From CAVWDU01 sp963753815 (GTDB taxonomy: Bacteria; Pseudomonadota; Gammaproteobacteria; Pseudomonadales; Halieaceae), in assembly GCA_963753815.1 (NCBI GenBank), contig CAVWDU010000004.1, forward strand, positions 372,001 through 436,000: a DNA stretch of 64,000 nucleotides, read 5' to 3'. This document shows, in pieces, positions 8,955-18,615 of the stretch (within the stretch, counting starts at the first letter, position 1; every line of letters begins with the position of its first letter). Under the pieces are notes generated by a model, which saw only the letters and a program-made list of their open reading frames with translations, made no database searches and was not told where the DNA came from. Both the position numbers and the translations under genes were made by a program.

Positions 8955-9521
8955 GGGTTTTACCGCCGGGGGTTGCGGCTCCTCGTCTATGATCACTGGA
9001 AGCTGCCGTTCAACTCCCCGGTCTATCACCAGCGGCGGTTTTTGGCCCCGTAGCGCGGTGTAATCCTGTTTAAGCCTTGCCAGGTAGCCGGCGAGGGCGC
9101 CGCCACCAGTCGCCAGGGTAAGCAGGCCCAGAGACAGGAACTGGGTGAAAATCATCAACACACCGGCCCCCATGATACCGGCGAAAGCCGCACCGACCTT
9201 GAAATTGGCCTTGGCGTGCGCCCGGTTCGTCTGCCGCGTAATGTGCTCGTGGCTCTCTTTCATCAACTGCGATTTTTCGCGCTCGGCGTCCAGTCGCAGT
9301 GACTCCCGCTCCCTGGCGTATTCGTCACGCACTTTTGCGATGGCGTCCTTGCGCGCGTGCCCGGCGATCGAGGCGAACCAGAACGCGGTGACCAGGTTGA
9401 TGATCAACGCCAGCGCTCCAATCGCCATCAGCAGCTGGGAATCCTCTGATTTCAGGGAAGCAAAGACAAGCGCGGCGGTTGCCGCCTGGACGATAAGAAT
9501 TCCCGGTAAATACTTCAGCAT
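8937..9521 (-). CDS. Small membrane protein with central coiled coil, function unknown
   Basis: A 194-residue protein with two N-terminal transmembrane helices (about 5-22 and 30-52), a strongly charged helical stretch with coiled-coil character (about 58-105, rich in R/E/K), then two more hydrophobic segments (about 107-145). The tail is proline-rich (EEPQPPAVKPSP). I recognise no family. It is convergent with, and overlaps by 18 bases, the hydrolase gene. The ribosome-binding site is weak (CCAGGGTCCGAG before ATG). Confidence 0.55.
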   Translation of the reverse strand: MLKYLPGILIVQAATAALVFASLKSEDSQLLMAIGALALIINLVTAFWFASIAGHARKDAIAKVRDEYARERESLRLDAEREKSQLMKESHEHITRQTNRAHAKANFKVGAAFAGIMGAGVLMIFTQFLSLGLLTLATGGGALAGYLARLKQDYTALRGQKPPLVIDRGVERQLPVIIDEEPQPPAVKPSPGGT

Positions 9522-9674
9522 CTCGGACCCTGGACCGGCTTTCCTCCGCGCGAGTGTTCGACGGCGACCACGCGGGAGTGGTCGCCGATCCCGGTGACCC
9601 CGGGATTTTCGCGCAAGGGCTGCCCAATCACAAGGGATTGTGCGGTATCGGGTTGCGGACGCGAAGACACTGCG

Positions 9675-10652
9675 TCATTCGCTGGCGAGTGCCAGCGCTG
9701 CGGCGGCTGCCGCGCGCTGCGGACCGCTCGCCGGGCGCATGATGCGGTCGTGAAGCGATAGCTCTTCACTCTCAGCGGACAAAGCGCTGTATCGCCCGGT
9801 TCGGGACGGCAGCAGGCGGTCATAGTCAGGCATACCCCGCAGGGCAGTGTACCGCGCGTACAGGGTGGAGAACACTTCGTTGTCGGCGGCCCGGTCAAAC
9901 GCTGCCACCAGCGCTTCAGCGCTGCCAGGTTTCGTGTCGGCGAGACAGCAGTGCACGAACTCCGCAATCACGGAATCGAGGCTTTGCCGGTGGTCACCCT
10001 GGCTTCGCAGTTCCAGATCCGCTTCAAGAAAATACGCGGCACCGCTCCAGTAAACACGCATGTAAGACCCCGTCTCCCACATCAAGGGACTGAGCTCGCC
10101 GAGGCTCATCGCGTTATAGCGGTTGTCAGCCCGGCCGCGTTTGAAGCCCTGCTGCAGTCGCAGCCAGGCTTCGGCCGGAGACAGGACGCCGGCGCGGGCC
10201 TGCAGTACGTTCTGGTAGTAGCTCGCCAACCCCTCGGACAGCCAGATCCCCTGATCACCGGGGTAGGGAATGTACAGGTGACTCAGCTCGTGCACTGCCG
10301 TCCAGTCGCGGATGAATTCTCCAACCGGGCGGGTGGGATCGAGGTAAAACTTGATCGCCGGCCGTCGACCTCGGATTACCCGGGCAAAAGGCACCGGCTC
10401 GCGGGCAGCGGGCACCCTCTCCAGGATCAGGTGAATGTCGTCGCGCGGCAGCTGACCGTAGAGCGTGGCGGCAGCATGCCCGGCGTGACGAAGCCAGCGC
10501 CGGGTGTTTTCCTGTTCATTCTGTGTATATTCGCCGCGCCACTCCAGATGCAGCCTGGCGCCGCCAACCGCCAGTGTCTCCGCCTGGACCGCGCTGGCTG
10601 TGACTACCAGTTCGAGCAACAACAGGAATACGGTGAAGCTTCTGGAAAGCAT
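9675..10652 (-). CDS. Secreted HEXXH metallopeptidase-like protein
   Basis: A 325-residue exported protein with a signal peptide (residues 1-24, ending VQA-ET). The gluzincin signature is visible: HELSH at 121-125 and LSEGLASYY with the third ligand candidate Glu140, the spacing seen in M1/M61-like peptidases. The catalytic core is short and lacks the large N-terminal domains of M1 aminopeptidases. It would act in the periplasm or outside the cell. The gene stands alone between two short intergenic regions of about 150 and 200 bp, and no clear Shine-Dalgarno precedes the ATG. Confidence 0.7.
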   Translation of the reverse strand: MLSRSFTVFLLLLELVVTASAVQAETLAVGGARLHLEWRGEYTQNEQENTRRWLRHAGHAAATLYGQLPRDDIHLILERVPAAREPVPFARVIRGRRPAIKFYLDPTRPVGEFIRDWTAVHELSHLYIPYPGDQGIWLSEGLASYYQNVLQARAGVLSPAEAWLRLQQGFKRGRADNRYNAMSLGELSPLMWETGSYMRVYWSGAAYFLEADLELRSQGDHRQSLDSVIAEFVHCCLADTKPGSAEALVAAFDRAADNEVFSTLYARYTALRGMPDYDRLLPSRTGRYSALSAESEELSLHDRIMRPASGPQRAAAAAALALASE

Positions 10653-10857
10653 AGGCGATCGCTAACGGGAGAAAGTACGTATAGACTCTACGCCACAGAC
10701 GCTGCAACAGTTTCAGTGATTGCGTTAAAGGCTCGATGGTACCGAATAGCGCGTGCAACCGGGACAATCGGAGCGTGGTGATGTAAGCCTCGTAGTAACT
10801 GTGGCGCCGCGGCAGAGCCCGGCACATCGCTGGATCAGGCATTGATGGGAGGCCAAG

Positions 10858-12102
10858 TTGGCGAAAAGCAAACCCGAGTACGACCTCATTCTCTGGGGGG
10901 CCACCGGATTCACCGGTGCCCTGGTAGCGCGGCACCTCGTCACCCATTACGGCGTTGATGGTGAGTTACGGTGGGCGCTCGCCGGCCGCGACCGGTCCAA
11001 ACTGGAGCGGCTGCGGGCCGAACTGGTGGGTGCCGACGACCTGGAGGCTCTGCCACTGGTCATCGCCGACAGCGAGTCTCCCGACAGCCTCGCGGCGATG
11101 GTTGAGGCAACGCGAGTCATCTGCAGCACGGTGGGCCCCTACGCCAGGTACGGTTCCGGTCTCGTGGCTGCCTGTGCCGCCGCCGGCACCGACTACTGCG
11201 ACCTGACCGGTGAGGTCCCCTGGATGGTCGACATGATAGCCACCTACCAGTCAGAGGCGGAGCGCAGCGGAGCCCGTCTCGTCCATACCTGTGGCTTTGA
11301 CTCCATTCCATCCGACCTGGGCGTCTGGTTTCTCCAGCAACAGATGATGGCTCACCACGGTGCCTATGCGCAGCAGGTGAAAGGCCGGGTAGGCCGTGTC
11401 AGCGGCGGCGCCAGCGGGGGGACTGTGGCCAGCATGCTGGGCATGGTCGAGCAGGCGACCGCGGACAGGGCCGTGCGAGAGGCATTGACCGATCCGTACT
11501 CGCTGTACCCGGTCACGGAGCCACCGGGTCGCGATCGCCCGGATCGGATGCTGGCGCAGTACGATCAGGATTTCGAGCAGTGGACGGCACCGTTTGTCAT
11601 GGCGGCCATCAACACCCGTGTTGTCCGGCGCAGCAATGCGCTCCAGGGCTTTCCCTACGGCCGCGAATTCCGCTACGACGAGGCCATGCTCACCGGCACT
11701 GGTGTCGGCGGGCGGGTCAAGGCCAATGCGATCAGCGGCGCTTCCCTGGCCGGCGGGCTGGCGCTCGCCGTGAAACCAGCGCGCAAACTGGCGGCGGCCC
11801 TGTTGCCATCGCCGGGCGACGGACCGACACCGGCGCAGCAGGAGAGCGGCCACTTTGAACTGTTCTTTCACGGCCTGTCTCCCGCCGAGAGTGCCAGTCT
11901 GCTGGTGCGGGTGAGCGGTGACCGCGACCCCGGTTATGGCGCCACCTCCCGCATGCTGGGTGAGTCCGCCGTCTGCCTGGCCACTGACCAGCTGCCGGCT
12001 GACGGAGGCTTTTTCACGCCGGCCGCAGCGATGGCCGCACCGCTGCTGGCGCGCCTGGAACGCTCCGCCGGGATGAGCTTCGAAGTGATCGAGAGTGCCT
12101 GA
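10858..12102 (+). CDS. Saccharopine dehydrogenase-like NAD(P)-dependent oxidoreductase
   Basis: A 414-residue protein with an N-terminal Rossmann domain: DLILWGATGFTGALVARHL near 9-27, then ALAGRDRSKL. This is the hallmark of the SCCPDH/trans-acting enoyl reductase family. Family members reduce or oxidise substrates linked to lipid or secondary metabolism, but specificity is variable. Later conserved pieces include YCDLTGEVPW and GFDSIPSDLG. The start is TTG at 10858, supported by GGGAGG six bases upstream and by the Rossmann strand starting right after. It is a single gene with about 200 bp upstream. Confidence 0.85.
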   Translation: MAKSKPEYDLILWGATGFTGALVARHLVTHYGVDGELRWALAGRDRSKLERLRAELVGADDLEALPLVIADSESPDSLAAMVEATRVICSTVGPYARYGSGLVAACAAAGTDYCDLTGEVPWMVDMIATYQSEAERSGARLVHTCGFDSIPSDLGVWFLQQQMMAHHGAYAQQVKGRVGRVSGGASGGTVASMLGMVEQATADRAVREALTDPYSLYPVTEPPGRDRPDRMLAQYDQDFEQWTAPFVMAAINTRVVRRSNALQGFPYGREFRYDEAMLTGTGVGGRVKANAISGASLAGGLALAVKPARKLAAALLPSPGDGPTPAQQESGHFELFFHGLSPAESASLLVRVSGDRDPGYGATSRMLGESAVCLATDQLPADGGFFTPAAAMAAPLLARLERSAGMSFEVIESA

Positions 12103-12244
12103 TCGAGAACGCGGCATCGAAAATGTACCAGCAAGCCCTGCAGGGCGGGCTCTTTAGCGTCCAGCGCAAGGGGCGGCCCGTCCGTGGGCGCCGCTTGCTA
12201 AGGACTTGCAGCCATTACCTGCGCGACGCGCCTTGCTCTCGACG

Positions 12245-12292
12245 CTTCAGAGCTCCGCTGAGCGCGATTGCCATTGTTCAGAGGTGCCCTGG
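12245..12292 (+). repeat. Interspersed intergenic repeat, copy 1
   Basis: Contains the shared core GAGCGCGATTGCCATT followed by GTTCAGAGGTGCCCTGG. The copy overlaps the last codons and stop of the DUF502 gene, so the repeat encodes that protein's C-terminal residues. Related copies occur at 23961, 32580, 38670, 58688 and 63799. Confidence 0.7.
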
Positions 12293-12873
12293 ATGTCGGC
12301 CGGCAGCAACTTCACCGCACCGATGCCCATCAGTTTGAGGCTCTTATTGATGGCCAGCAGGTTACCCTCGGCAGTGCTCACCCGGCTGGCCTCAACATAG
12401 GCCACGCTGCCGCTGCGAACGTCGGGTGCCCCGGGAAAGAACACTACCACCAGGTCCGTATCGGTGCGTTCCATCTCGAAGCCCAGCTGCATCTGGTCGT
12501 CGAGTCTGACTAATACCGGCTTGAACTTTTCGGTCACCTCGCCCGTATCGCCCAGGCTGCTGACCAGGGCCTTGGTCCAGGCATAGCCGGGAATCAGTTC
12601 CAGCAACACCCGGTCGAACCGGTTGTATAACCTGCGGGCCGGACGGCTGCGGGCTATCAGCCCTGCGAGCAGGCACAACAGCAGCATGACGGCGATGGCT
12701 ATCAGGTTCAGGATGCCGACACCGGCGATAGTATCGCTGGGTAGCAGGCGGCTGATCGGTTCGGCAACGCGGAGCATCAACTCGTAGGCCTTGCCGAGGA
12801 TCAGCACGACAAAAACCAGGGGTACCAGAAACAGTATCCCGCCGAGCGCGGTTGTCGTTAGAAACTTTTTCAT
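12247..12873 (-). CDS. DUF502 family membrane protein
   Basis: A 208-residue inner-membrane protein of the DUF502 family. There are two transmembrane helices (about 8-30 and 52-75), followed by a conserved soluble part with IPGYAWTKALVSSLG, MQLGFEM and VVVFFPGAPDVRSGSVAYV. Function of the family is unknown; members often sit near membrane or stress genes. It begins 24 bases after the MscS channel gene and is probably co-transcribed with it. The last ten residues are encoded by a copy of the interspersed repeat, so the native C-terminus may have been replaced. Confidence 0.85.
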   Translation of the reverse strand: MKKFLTTTALGGILFLVPLVFVVLILGKAYELMLRVAEPISRLLPSDTIAGVGILNLIAIAVMLLLCLLAGLIARSRPARRLYNRFDRVLLELIPGYAWTKALVSSLGDTGEVTEKFKPVLVRLDDQMQLGFEMERTDTDLVVVFFPGAPDVRSGSVAYVEASRVSTAEGNLLAINKSLKLMGIGAVKLLPADIQGTSEQWQSRSAEL

Positions 12874-12897
12874 GGTCCGGCCGCCTTACTCAAGGGA

Positions 12898-14646
12898 TCA
12901 GGGGTGTTCGTCGACGTCGCTGTCCGCGTCGCCACCGACCGCGTGATCATCGCCGTCGTCCAGGCCGCCATCATTGTGCTCACTGCCGTTGTGTTGACTT
13001 GACGGCTCTGGTGTGACCGAGCTTGCCAGCGCCGCCTTCGCCTTGTCATCGGCCAGGTACAGGTGGATGTCACGCTGCGGGAACGGAATCCCGATGCCCG
13101 CCTCGTCGAAACGCTTCTTCACCGCCCGGGTGATATCCCAGTTGACGTCCCAGTAATCGGCTGTCCTGGCCCACGGCCGCACGATGAAATTCACCGAGGA
13201 ATCGGCCAGAGCGTGCATACGTATCGTCGGTTCCGGGTCGTCCAGCACTTTTGGGTGCGAGGCGACGATTTCATTGAGAATCTCGGCGGCCCGGTCGACG
13301 TCGTCGTCGTAGCCGATTCCAAACTCCATATCCACACGACGCTCTGTCACACCGGTGATATTGGTAATGACGTCATTCCATATTTTGTTATTGGGGACGA
13401 TCATGCGCTTGTTGTCGAAAGTGAGGATGGTCGTGGATACCAGGTTCATTGACTGCACCTTTCCCGCGACGCCGCCCGCGTCGATACCGTCACCCTCATC
13501 GAACGGGCGGAAAAACAGGATCATCAGGCCGCTGGCGAAATTACTGAGACTGTCCTGGAGGGCGAAGGCGACGACGAAGCCGGCGGCGCCTACCAATGCC
13601 AGTAGCGGGCCTATACTGACTTCAAGGGCCGAGAGGGCCATGATGAAGCCGATGGCCATGACGATCCAGCGCACTGACGTTACCAGGAACTTCTCCAATA
13701 GCCTGGACGTTCCCGGCACCCGGCCCAGGGTGTGGCGTATGGCGCTGCTGACAATGCCCGAGACAACCCACGCGATCAGCAGGATACCCAGTGCCTTGGC
13801 GATGTTGATTGCCCAGCGTTTCCCACCCTCGTCAGACAGTACCCAGCCTTTCAGGGCGATCATCATCGAGGCCGTATCCTCGACGTCTACTTCGATACCG
13901 CTCACGGCACGCGAATACAGCCGAAAGTCGGTGATGCGTTTCAGGGTGTCGGCGTCTCCCTCGTCGGTCTTTCGCTCCAGCGAGTCGAGTACGGCTTCCA
14001 GGCGATCGACCAGTGCTGCGCGTTCCTCGCGCAGCGTTGTAATGTGCTCGAGAAGTGTCACCTTGGCCTCTTTGCCGGCACTGGTGATGGACTCGGCGAT
14101 GGCAGCGGTCCTGGCCAGGGCCTCGCGCTTTTCCTCGATGGAGTCGGCGTCCTCGTAGGCCGTGCGGGCCTCGTTTTCCGCGTCGGTGTCCAGCGGCACG
14201 TCCTCGAGGCGTTGGTCGAGTTCCTGCTCCGTCTCCTCGATCTCCTTCCTGGCGTCCTCGATCTCCGCCGCTGCGTCGGCATCGAGGCCAGGCTTGGTGG
14301 CTTCCGTTTCTGGTTCGGCGGCTTCCAGTTCCTCGTTCAGTTCGTCAGTCAGTTCCGAGGCTTCCTCAGCGGCCTCGATCTCACGATTACCGCGCGCTAC
14401 CTGAATCTCCAGCGCCGAGATCGCCTTGGCTTTCTCCGCCAGCAGGCCCTGCCAGGCGTCGGCCTCCACCAGCAGCTGCTCGCGGGTCAGCGGTTTCAGC
14501 AGCAGGGTGAGTTCGTCCACCGGAACCCCAGGATCGTCGATTGTCTGCGCCGGTGGCGCTTCCTCGTTGGCGAAGAGCGGCAGGCATAACGCCGTCAACA
14601 GCACCATGAGGGCAGGTGTTAGCCGCGGGTGAACCGATTGCATCAT
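12898..14646 (-). CDS. MscS-family mechanosensitive ion channel with periplasmic coiled-coil domain
   Basis: A 582-residue small-conductance channel in the inner membrane that would release solutes on hypo-osmotic shock. It has a signal peptide (1-26), then about 200 residues of very acidic, alternating E/A/T coiled coil. Transmembrane segments follow around 285-360. The MscS pore helix and cytoplasmic beta domain are marked by VGAAGFVVAFALQDSLSNFASG and FFRPFDEGDGIDAGGVAGKV, then the alpha/beta domain (FGIGYDDDVDRAAEIL). The C-terminal tail is His/Asp/Asn-rich. The periplasmic extension recalls MscK or YbdG-type larger members but is shorter than KefA. It is operonic with DUF502. Confidence 0.9.
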   Translation of the reverse strand: MMQSVHPRLTPALMVLLTALCLPLFANEEAPPAQTIDDPGVPVDELTLLLKPLTREQLLVEADAWQGLLAEKAKAISALEIQVARGNREIEAAEEASELTDELNEELEAAEPETEATKPGLDADAAAEIEDARKEIEETEQELDQRLEDVPLDTDAENEARTAYEDADSIEEKREALARTAAIAESITSAGKEAKVTLLEHITTLREERAALVDRLEAVLDSLERKTDEGDADTLKRITDFRLYSRAVSGIEVDVEDTASMMIALKGWVLSDEGGKRWAINIAKALGILLIAWVVSGIVSSAIRHTLGRVPGTSRLLEKFLVTSVRWIVMAIGFIMALSALEVSIGPLLALVGAAGFVVAFALQDSLSNFASGLMILFFRPFDEGDGIDAGGVAGKVQSMNLVSTTILTFDNKRMIVPNNKIWNDVITNITGVTERRVDMEFGIGYDDDVDRAAEILNEIVASHPKVLDDPEPTIRMHALADSSVNFIVRPWARTADYWDVNWDITRAVKKRFDEAGIGIPFPQRDIHLYLADDKAKAALASSVTPEPSSQHNGSEHNDGGLDDGDDHAVGGDADSDVDEHP

Positions 14647-14857
14647 GCGATAACCTCGCTGGTTTTGGGGGTCGGCAGGGGTCGTTGAGTTGAGCGTATG
14701 ATAATGACCGCGGAGGCGGCTTGCAAAGACTGGCTTGGTCGCGGAAGCACGTGAAATTGTGATCGGCTGCGCGTATCGGCGCTGCGCGCGTTGCCTTCCA
14801 GCGCCCCGGCGTTAAATTAGCAGGTTATGTTGATAACGATAAACTGAGCGCAGCGGC

Positions 14858-16477
14858 ATGGATTATCGAAAGGCGCTGAGGCTGTTGCAGCTGCCGGATG
14901 ATTCATCGGTGCAGTCTGCCGAGGCGCAATTCGAGACCCTGAGCCAGGAGCTGGAGGCGCGGCAGGCCGCGCTGTCGGAGACGTCAGATCAGTGGCGAGC
15001 CCTCACCGACGAACTGGCCGAACTCAAAGAGGCAATCGAGGCCGTACGGCAACCGCGTTCGTCCATTGAGCGAGCGGGAGCAGCGCTGCTCGCCGGTTAC
15101 TCGCGCGAGCTCTCGCGCTCGGAGCTGGAACGGTCTCTCCCGAGCGTGAATGATAGCGCCACGGATATTGTTGAGGCCGATATACCCGCTTCCGGCGGCA
15201 GTTCGCCCGAACGCGCCAGTGAGGCGTTGTCAGCCGAATTGGCGCCTGCCCCTGCACCGGGGCTTGAGCCCGAACCTGATCCTGAGCCTCAGCGCGAGAC
15301 CGGGTACCGGCGCGAACACCAGGCCGAGCTTACGCCCGAGCCCCGGCTCGAATCGGCCGCGGTGTCCGGTGATGTCCCGACAGTTGGAATTGCCGCGGAT
15401 TCGATCCCGGCCCGCGCGACGGTCGCGGCAAGCCCGGCGACGATGCCTCCGGTGACGGCGATGCGGCGCGGGTGGACATGGGCCTGGCTGCTACTGGCGA
15501 TTGCGGTTGCCGCACTGGTGTATCGCCTGGTGGCAGACCGAGAGCGCCCCGTGGCGATTGATAAGCCGCCGGTGGAGGCGGGCGAGCTTGCATCGCCTCC
15601 GGTCGCCCCACCCGACAAGGCGATGTCTGCGGCCGAGCGTAACCGGCTGGAAGAAGACCGGGTTCGGTTGCAGTCCTGGGCGGCCCAGCTGCTGGCCGCG
15701 CTGGCCGGACCGCCGCCCGCGGTATCGGCCGACCAGTGGTCACAATTGACCCGCCGGCATGTCCCGGAATTGGAACGACTCCAGCCGACCGCCGACCTGC
15801 TGGCGGCCGCGGCGGCAGAGGCCGTCACCACTGCCAATGTCGAAGGAAGGCGCCGTATGCTCAACGCGGCGGGTGACCTGCTGGATGCACAGTCGAAGGC
15901 GCTGACCCGCCTGTTCGAGGCAGTCCGGGCCCGTTCTGTCGCCAGGGAACAGTGGCAGAGGCTCAATGTCGATGGGCTTACGGCGCTCGCAACCGCCGGC
16001 GATTCATCTACTGGTGTTGCAAAACGCATGGCTGCACTGGAGGCACTTCGCGAAGACGCCTCCGCCTCATGGGAAGCGGGTGAGCTCTCGCACGCCACCG
16101 AACGCTACGGGAAGCTCGCCCTGGAACTCACCGCGATCGAGCCTGACCTCAAGGACCTCGCAGATCGCCGCGAGCGTGAGATCGAGCGGCTCTACACCAG
16201 CGGAATGGAAGCGATCTCGCGCTACCACCTGAGCACGCCCGCAGAGGGCAGCGCACTTCAGGCCGCTCGGCGCATGCAGACGCTGTCGCCGGGTCGGCAG
16301 GAGACCGCTGCTTTGACGGCGGCGATTCAGGATGCCTATGTCAGGTTGCTGCAGGCGGCTCTAGGGCGCAACGAGGTTGAGAGAGCCGAGCGTTATGCGA
16401 ACCTTGCCGCACAGCTGGGCGTGTCCAGTGCGATTATCGACGAGGTCTATCGTTCCGCCGGTATGGCGGCGCCTTAA
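14858..16477 (+). CDS. Single-span membrane protein with coiled-coil N-terminus, function unknown
   Basis: A 539-residue protein I do not recognise. Residues 1-70 are helical, with a J-domain-like opening (YRKALRLLQLPDDSS), but without the HPD motif of a true DnaJ. Residues about 95-200 are low complexity, rich in Pro/Glu/Ala (alternating EP and DP). A transmembrane helix spans about 205-227 (WAWLLLAIAVAALVYRLVA). The remaining 300 residues are alpha-helical, probably periplasmic if the N-terminus is inside. It is divergent from the MscS gene, with about 210 bp between. Confidence 0.5.
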   Translation: MDYRKALRLLQLPDDSSVQSAEAQFETLSQELEARQAALSETSDQWRALTDELAELKEAIEAVRQPRSSIERAGAALLAGYSRELSRSELERSLPSVNDSATDIVEADIPASGGSSPERASEALSAELAPAPAPGLEPEPDPEPQRETGYRREHQAELTPEPRLESAAVSGDVPTVGIAADSIPARATVAASPATMPPVTAMRRGWTWAWLLLAIAVAALVYRLVADRERPVAIDKPPVEAGELASPPVAPPDKAMSAAERNRLEEDRVRLQSWAAQLLAALAGPPPAVSADQWSQLTRRHVPELERLQPTADLLAAAAAEAVTTANVEGRRRMLNAAGDLLDAQSKALTRLFEAVRARSVAREQWQRLNVDGLTALATAGDSSTGVAKRMAALEALREDASASWEAGELSHATERYGKLALELTAIEPDLKDLADRREREIERLYTSGMEAISRYHLSTPAEGSALQAARRMQTLSPGRQETAALTAAIQDAYVRLLQAALGRNEVERAERYANLAAQLGVSSAIIDEVYRSAGMAAP

Positions 16478-16494
16478 CAAAGGGTCAGCCTTTG
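16478..16494. terminator. Possible hairpin after the 14858 gene
   Basis: Stem CAAAGG/CCTTTG with loop GTCAG lies immediately after the stop codon. The stem is short and the T tract is poor, so this is only a weak terminator candidate. Confidence 0.25.
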
Positions 16495-16529
16495 GCCTTT
16501 CCGCATGGCAGTGACTCGCGACAACAACC

Positions 16530-16748
16530 TTACCAGCTGATCTCGACCTCGATACTGGACTCGCCGCTCTCCATTTCTACTTCCACCTCCACCGTCACCT
16601 CACTGGGAACGTTGATGTGGAACTTCAACCCGCTCCGGTTGAAATCGAGCCCGTTATGGCGGGACAGCGAATCGGCGATCTGGTGCAGCAGCGCCGCGGC
16701 ATCCTCCCTGACCATCCGGCGTTTTTCGGAAATATCCAACAGTTCCAT
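16530..16748 (-). CDS. Amphi-Trp domain protein
   Basis: A 72-residue protein matching the amphi-Trp domain along its full length. It opens with MELLDISEKRRMVREDAAALLHQIAD and ends with an alternating acidic/hydrophobic beta segment closed by a C-terminal Trp (SSIEVEISW), the feature that names the family. Function is unknown; members are small and mostly stand-alone. It sits between two larger genes and faces opposite to the gene at 14858. Confidence 0.85.
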   Translation of the reverse strand: MELLDISEKRRMVREDAAALLHQIADSLSRHNGLDFNRSGLKFHINVPSEVTVEVEVEMESGESSIEVEISW

Positions 16749-16825
16749 CCTGTGTGCTCCCGTGTGGTTTACGTTTCACTCTATGGACGCATTAGCACGT
16801 TTCAGGCCAGCGCCGCGTTGGTTGA

Positions 16826-18556
16826 TCAGTCGTGCTGTACCTCAGCCGCTACCGGGACGATCGTCGCCTCGACGATGTAGTCCAGCAGCGGATAACGTGT
16901 GTCCAGGTAGCTGTTCCCGCCATTTACGATGGGACCCTGGCGACCGCCGCGCATGCCACCTCCGGCGTCTTCGCCGTACAGCGGGTAGAGCCTGTCCACG
17001 GTCTCCATGCCGCTGACCACGCGCCCGAATGGCGCAAATCCCTCCGCGTCGAGGTGCGCATTCTCCCCGGTATTGATATAAACCTGGGTCGAACGGGTGT
17101 CGGGGCCGGTCATGGCAAATGCCACGGTCCCCCGGCTATTGCTGGTTGCTACGGGATCGTCTGCAATGGTCGTATCTTTCCACTGCGCGGTGACAGCTGG
17201 ATCGCCGTGGAGACCGAACTGGGCGATGTATCCAGCGCGGACGCGGTGAATTCGAATCCCGTTGTAGAAACCGTTGTGGACCAGCTGGAAAAACCGATCG
17301 GCGCCCAGCGGGGCCAGTTGACGTTCGACCCGAATGCTGAAGGCGCCTTCCGTCGTTCTGAAGCGTGCGTCAAAAATCGCCGGCGCTTCGACCTGCCAGG
17401 CGGGGTCTGCGGGGTCGAGCAGCACGCCGGGTTCCACCGGCACGGGGTCTGCGGTCGCTGCCAGCAAACGAGCCAGGTAAGGCCCCCAGATACCGGGAAG
17501 CGAGTGGGTGCCGTGACCGCGCGTCAAAGACGTAATCGGCAGCACTACGGACTGCCCGTTTTTCACCCTCTGGGTTTCCCGCTCCAGGATTCCCAGTTCG
17601 GGTGGGTTGACCTGGTCGTCGGCGGAATTGATGGCCAGCAGGGGCGCAACAATCCGTTCCAGGTGGGGCGCGGGATTATAGTTGCGTGATGCATCGAACG
17701 CATAAATCAGGTCATTCGCGTCCATCCTCGGCAGGTAGCGCTCCAGCAGCCGGTCCATCATGGCTTCCGCAGACGCCCGGGTGGGTGCGGCCAGCTGGTA
17801 CTGCAGCGGGCTGGAGACCATGAAAATCAGTCCGTACATGGCTTCCTTGAGCCCGGGGGGTTGTTCCTTGTAGTCGCCGCCGTTCCAGGCAGGGTCGTCG
17901 CGCACGGCGTCGATGATCATCTTGCGGGTCATCCGGTTGCGTCCGGCGATCTCTACCGGCAGGCTCGCCAGTGGCAGCAGGGCATCCATGAAGTCGGGAT
18001 AGCGGTAGCCCCACATCCAGGTGAACATCCCGCCCATCGACGTACCGGTAACCAGCCGCAAATGTTCGATGCCGAGGTGCTCGGTGAGCAATCGGTACTG
18101 GGCGCTCACCATGTCGTCGTAGGTGTAGGCGGGAAAGTCCCCCGCCAGACCGAGGCTGGGCTTGCTGGACTGCCCGTGGCCGATGGCGTCCGGCAGGATG
18201 ATGAAGTAACGGGACGCGTCGAGTAATTGCCCTTCACCAAACAGCACGCCGGCGAACCGTTCGGAAAGAAAGCCGCGGCCCCGGCCGGTGGTTCCGTGCA
18301 TGATCAACACCGCGTTGGTGACCCGGCCCGCGGCATTGCGGCGCGGCTCGCCGAGAGTGGTGTAGTGCTGGGACAGATCCATGACGCCCCCGTCCTCAAA
18401 GCGGAAATCCCTGATCAGGAAAGTCCCCTCGCGCTCTAGTGCCTCGTCATACCGGGCCTCGGCATACCCGGTAATGGGCCCGGAGGACAGCAGGATCATC
18501 AGCAATGCGCCGACCAGTGGTGGCGGTGTCCAGTATTGCGCTCGGTTCACAGTCAT
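16826..18556 (-). CDS. Exported MetX-like alpha/beta hydrolase fused to cyclophilin PPIase
   Basis: A 576-residue protein with a signal peptide (about 10-32). Residues 40-375 form an alpha/beta hydrolase of the homoserine acetyltransferase-like group: HGTTGRG near 87, nucleophile elbow GTSMGG with Ser173, acid SADDQVNPPE (Asp313/314), and a His at 348 or 351 in RGHGTHSLP. Residues about 395-570 are a cyclophilin-type peptidyl-prolyl isomerase: RFFQLVHNGFYNGIRIHRV, GTVAFAMTG, STQVYINTGENAHLD, FAPFGRVVSGMETVD. The frame is continuous between domains. The start at 18556 follows AGGGAGAAAAGG; a longer upstream frame is discarded as low-complexity. It is probably periplasmic, and the domain pairing is unusual. 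Confidence 0.85.
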   Translation of the reverse strand: MTVNRAQYWTPPPLVGALLMILLSSGPITGYAEARYDEALEREGTFLIRDFRFEDGGVMDLSQHYTTLGEPRRNAAGRVTNAVLIMHGTTGRGRGFLSERFAGVLFGEGQLLDASRYFIILPDAIGHGQSSKPSLGLAGDFPAYTYDDMVSAQYRLLTEHLGIEHLRLVTGTSMGGMFTWMWGYRYPDFMDALLPLASLPVEIAGRNRMTRKMIIDAVRDDPAWNGGDYKEQPPGLKEAMYGLIFMVSSPLQYQLAAPTRASAEAMMDRLLERYLPRMDANDLIYAFDASRNYNPAPHLERIVAPLLAINSADDQVNPPELGILERETQRVKNGQSVVLPITSLTRGHGTHSLPGIWGPYLARLLAATADPVPVEPGVLLDPADPAWQVEAPAIFDARFRTTEGAFSIRVERQLAPLGADRFFQLVHNGFYNGIRIHRVRAGYIAQFGLHGDPAVTAQWKDTTIADDPVATSNSRGTVAFAMTGPDTRSTQVYINTGENAHLDAEGFAPFGRVVSGMETVDRLYPLYGEDAGGGMRGGRQGPIVNGGNSYLDTRYPLLDYIVEATIVPVAAEVQHD

Positions 18557-18615
18557 CCTTTTCTCCCTGCAGGTTCTGGCAAACGCTACCGGTTTCGGGG
18601 TCCGCTGGCAATTGT

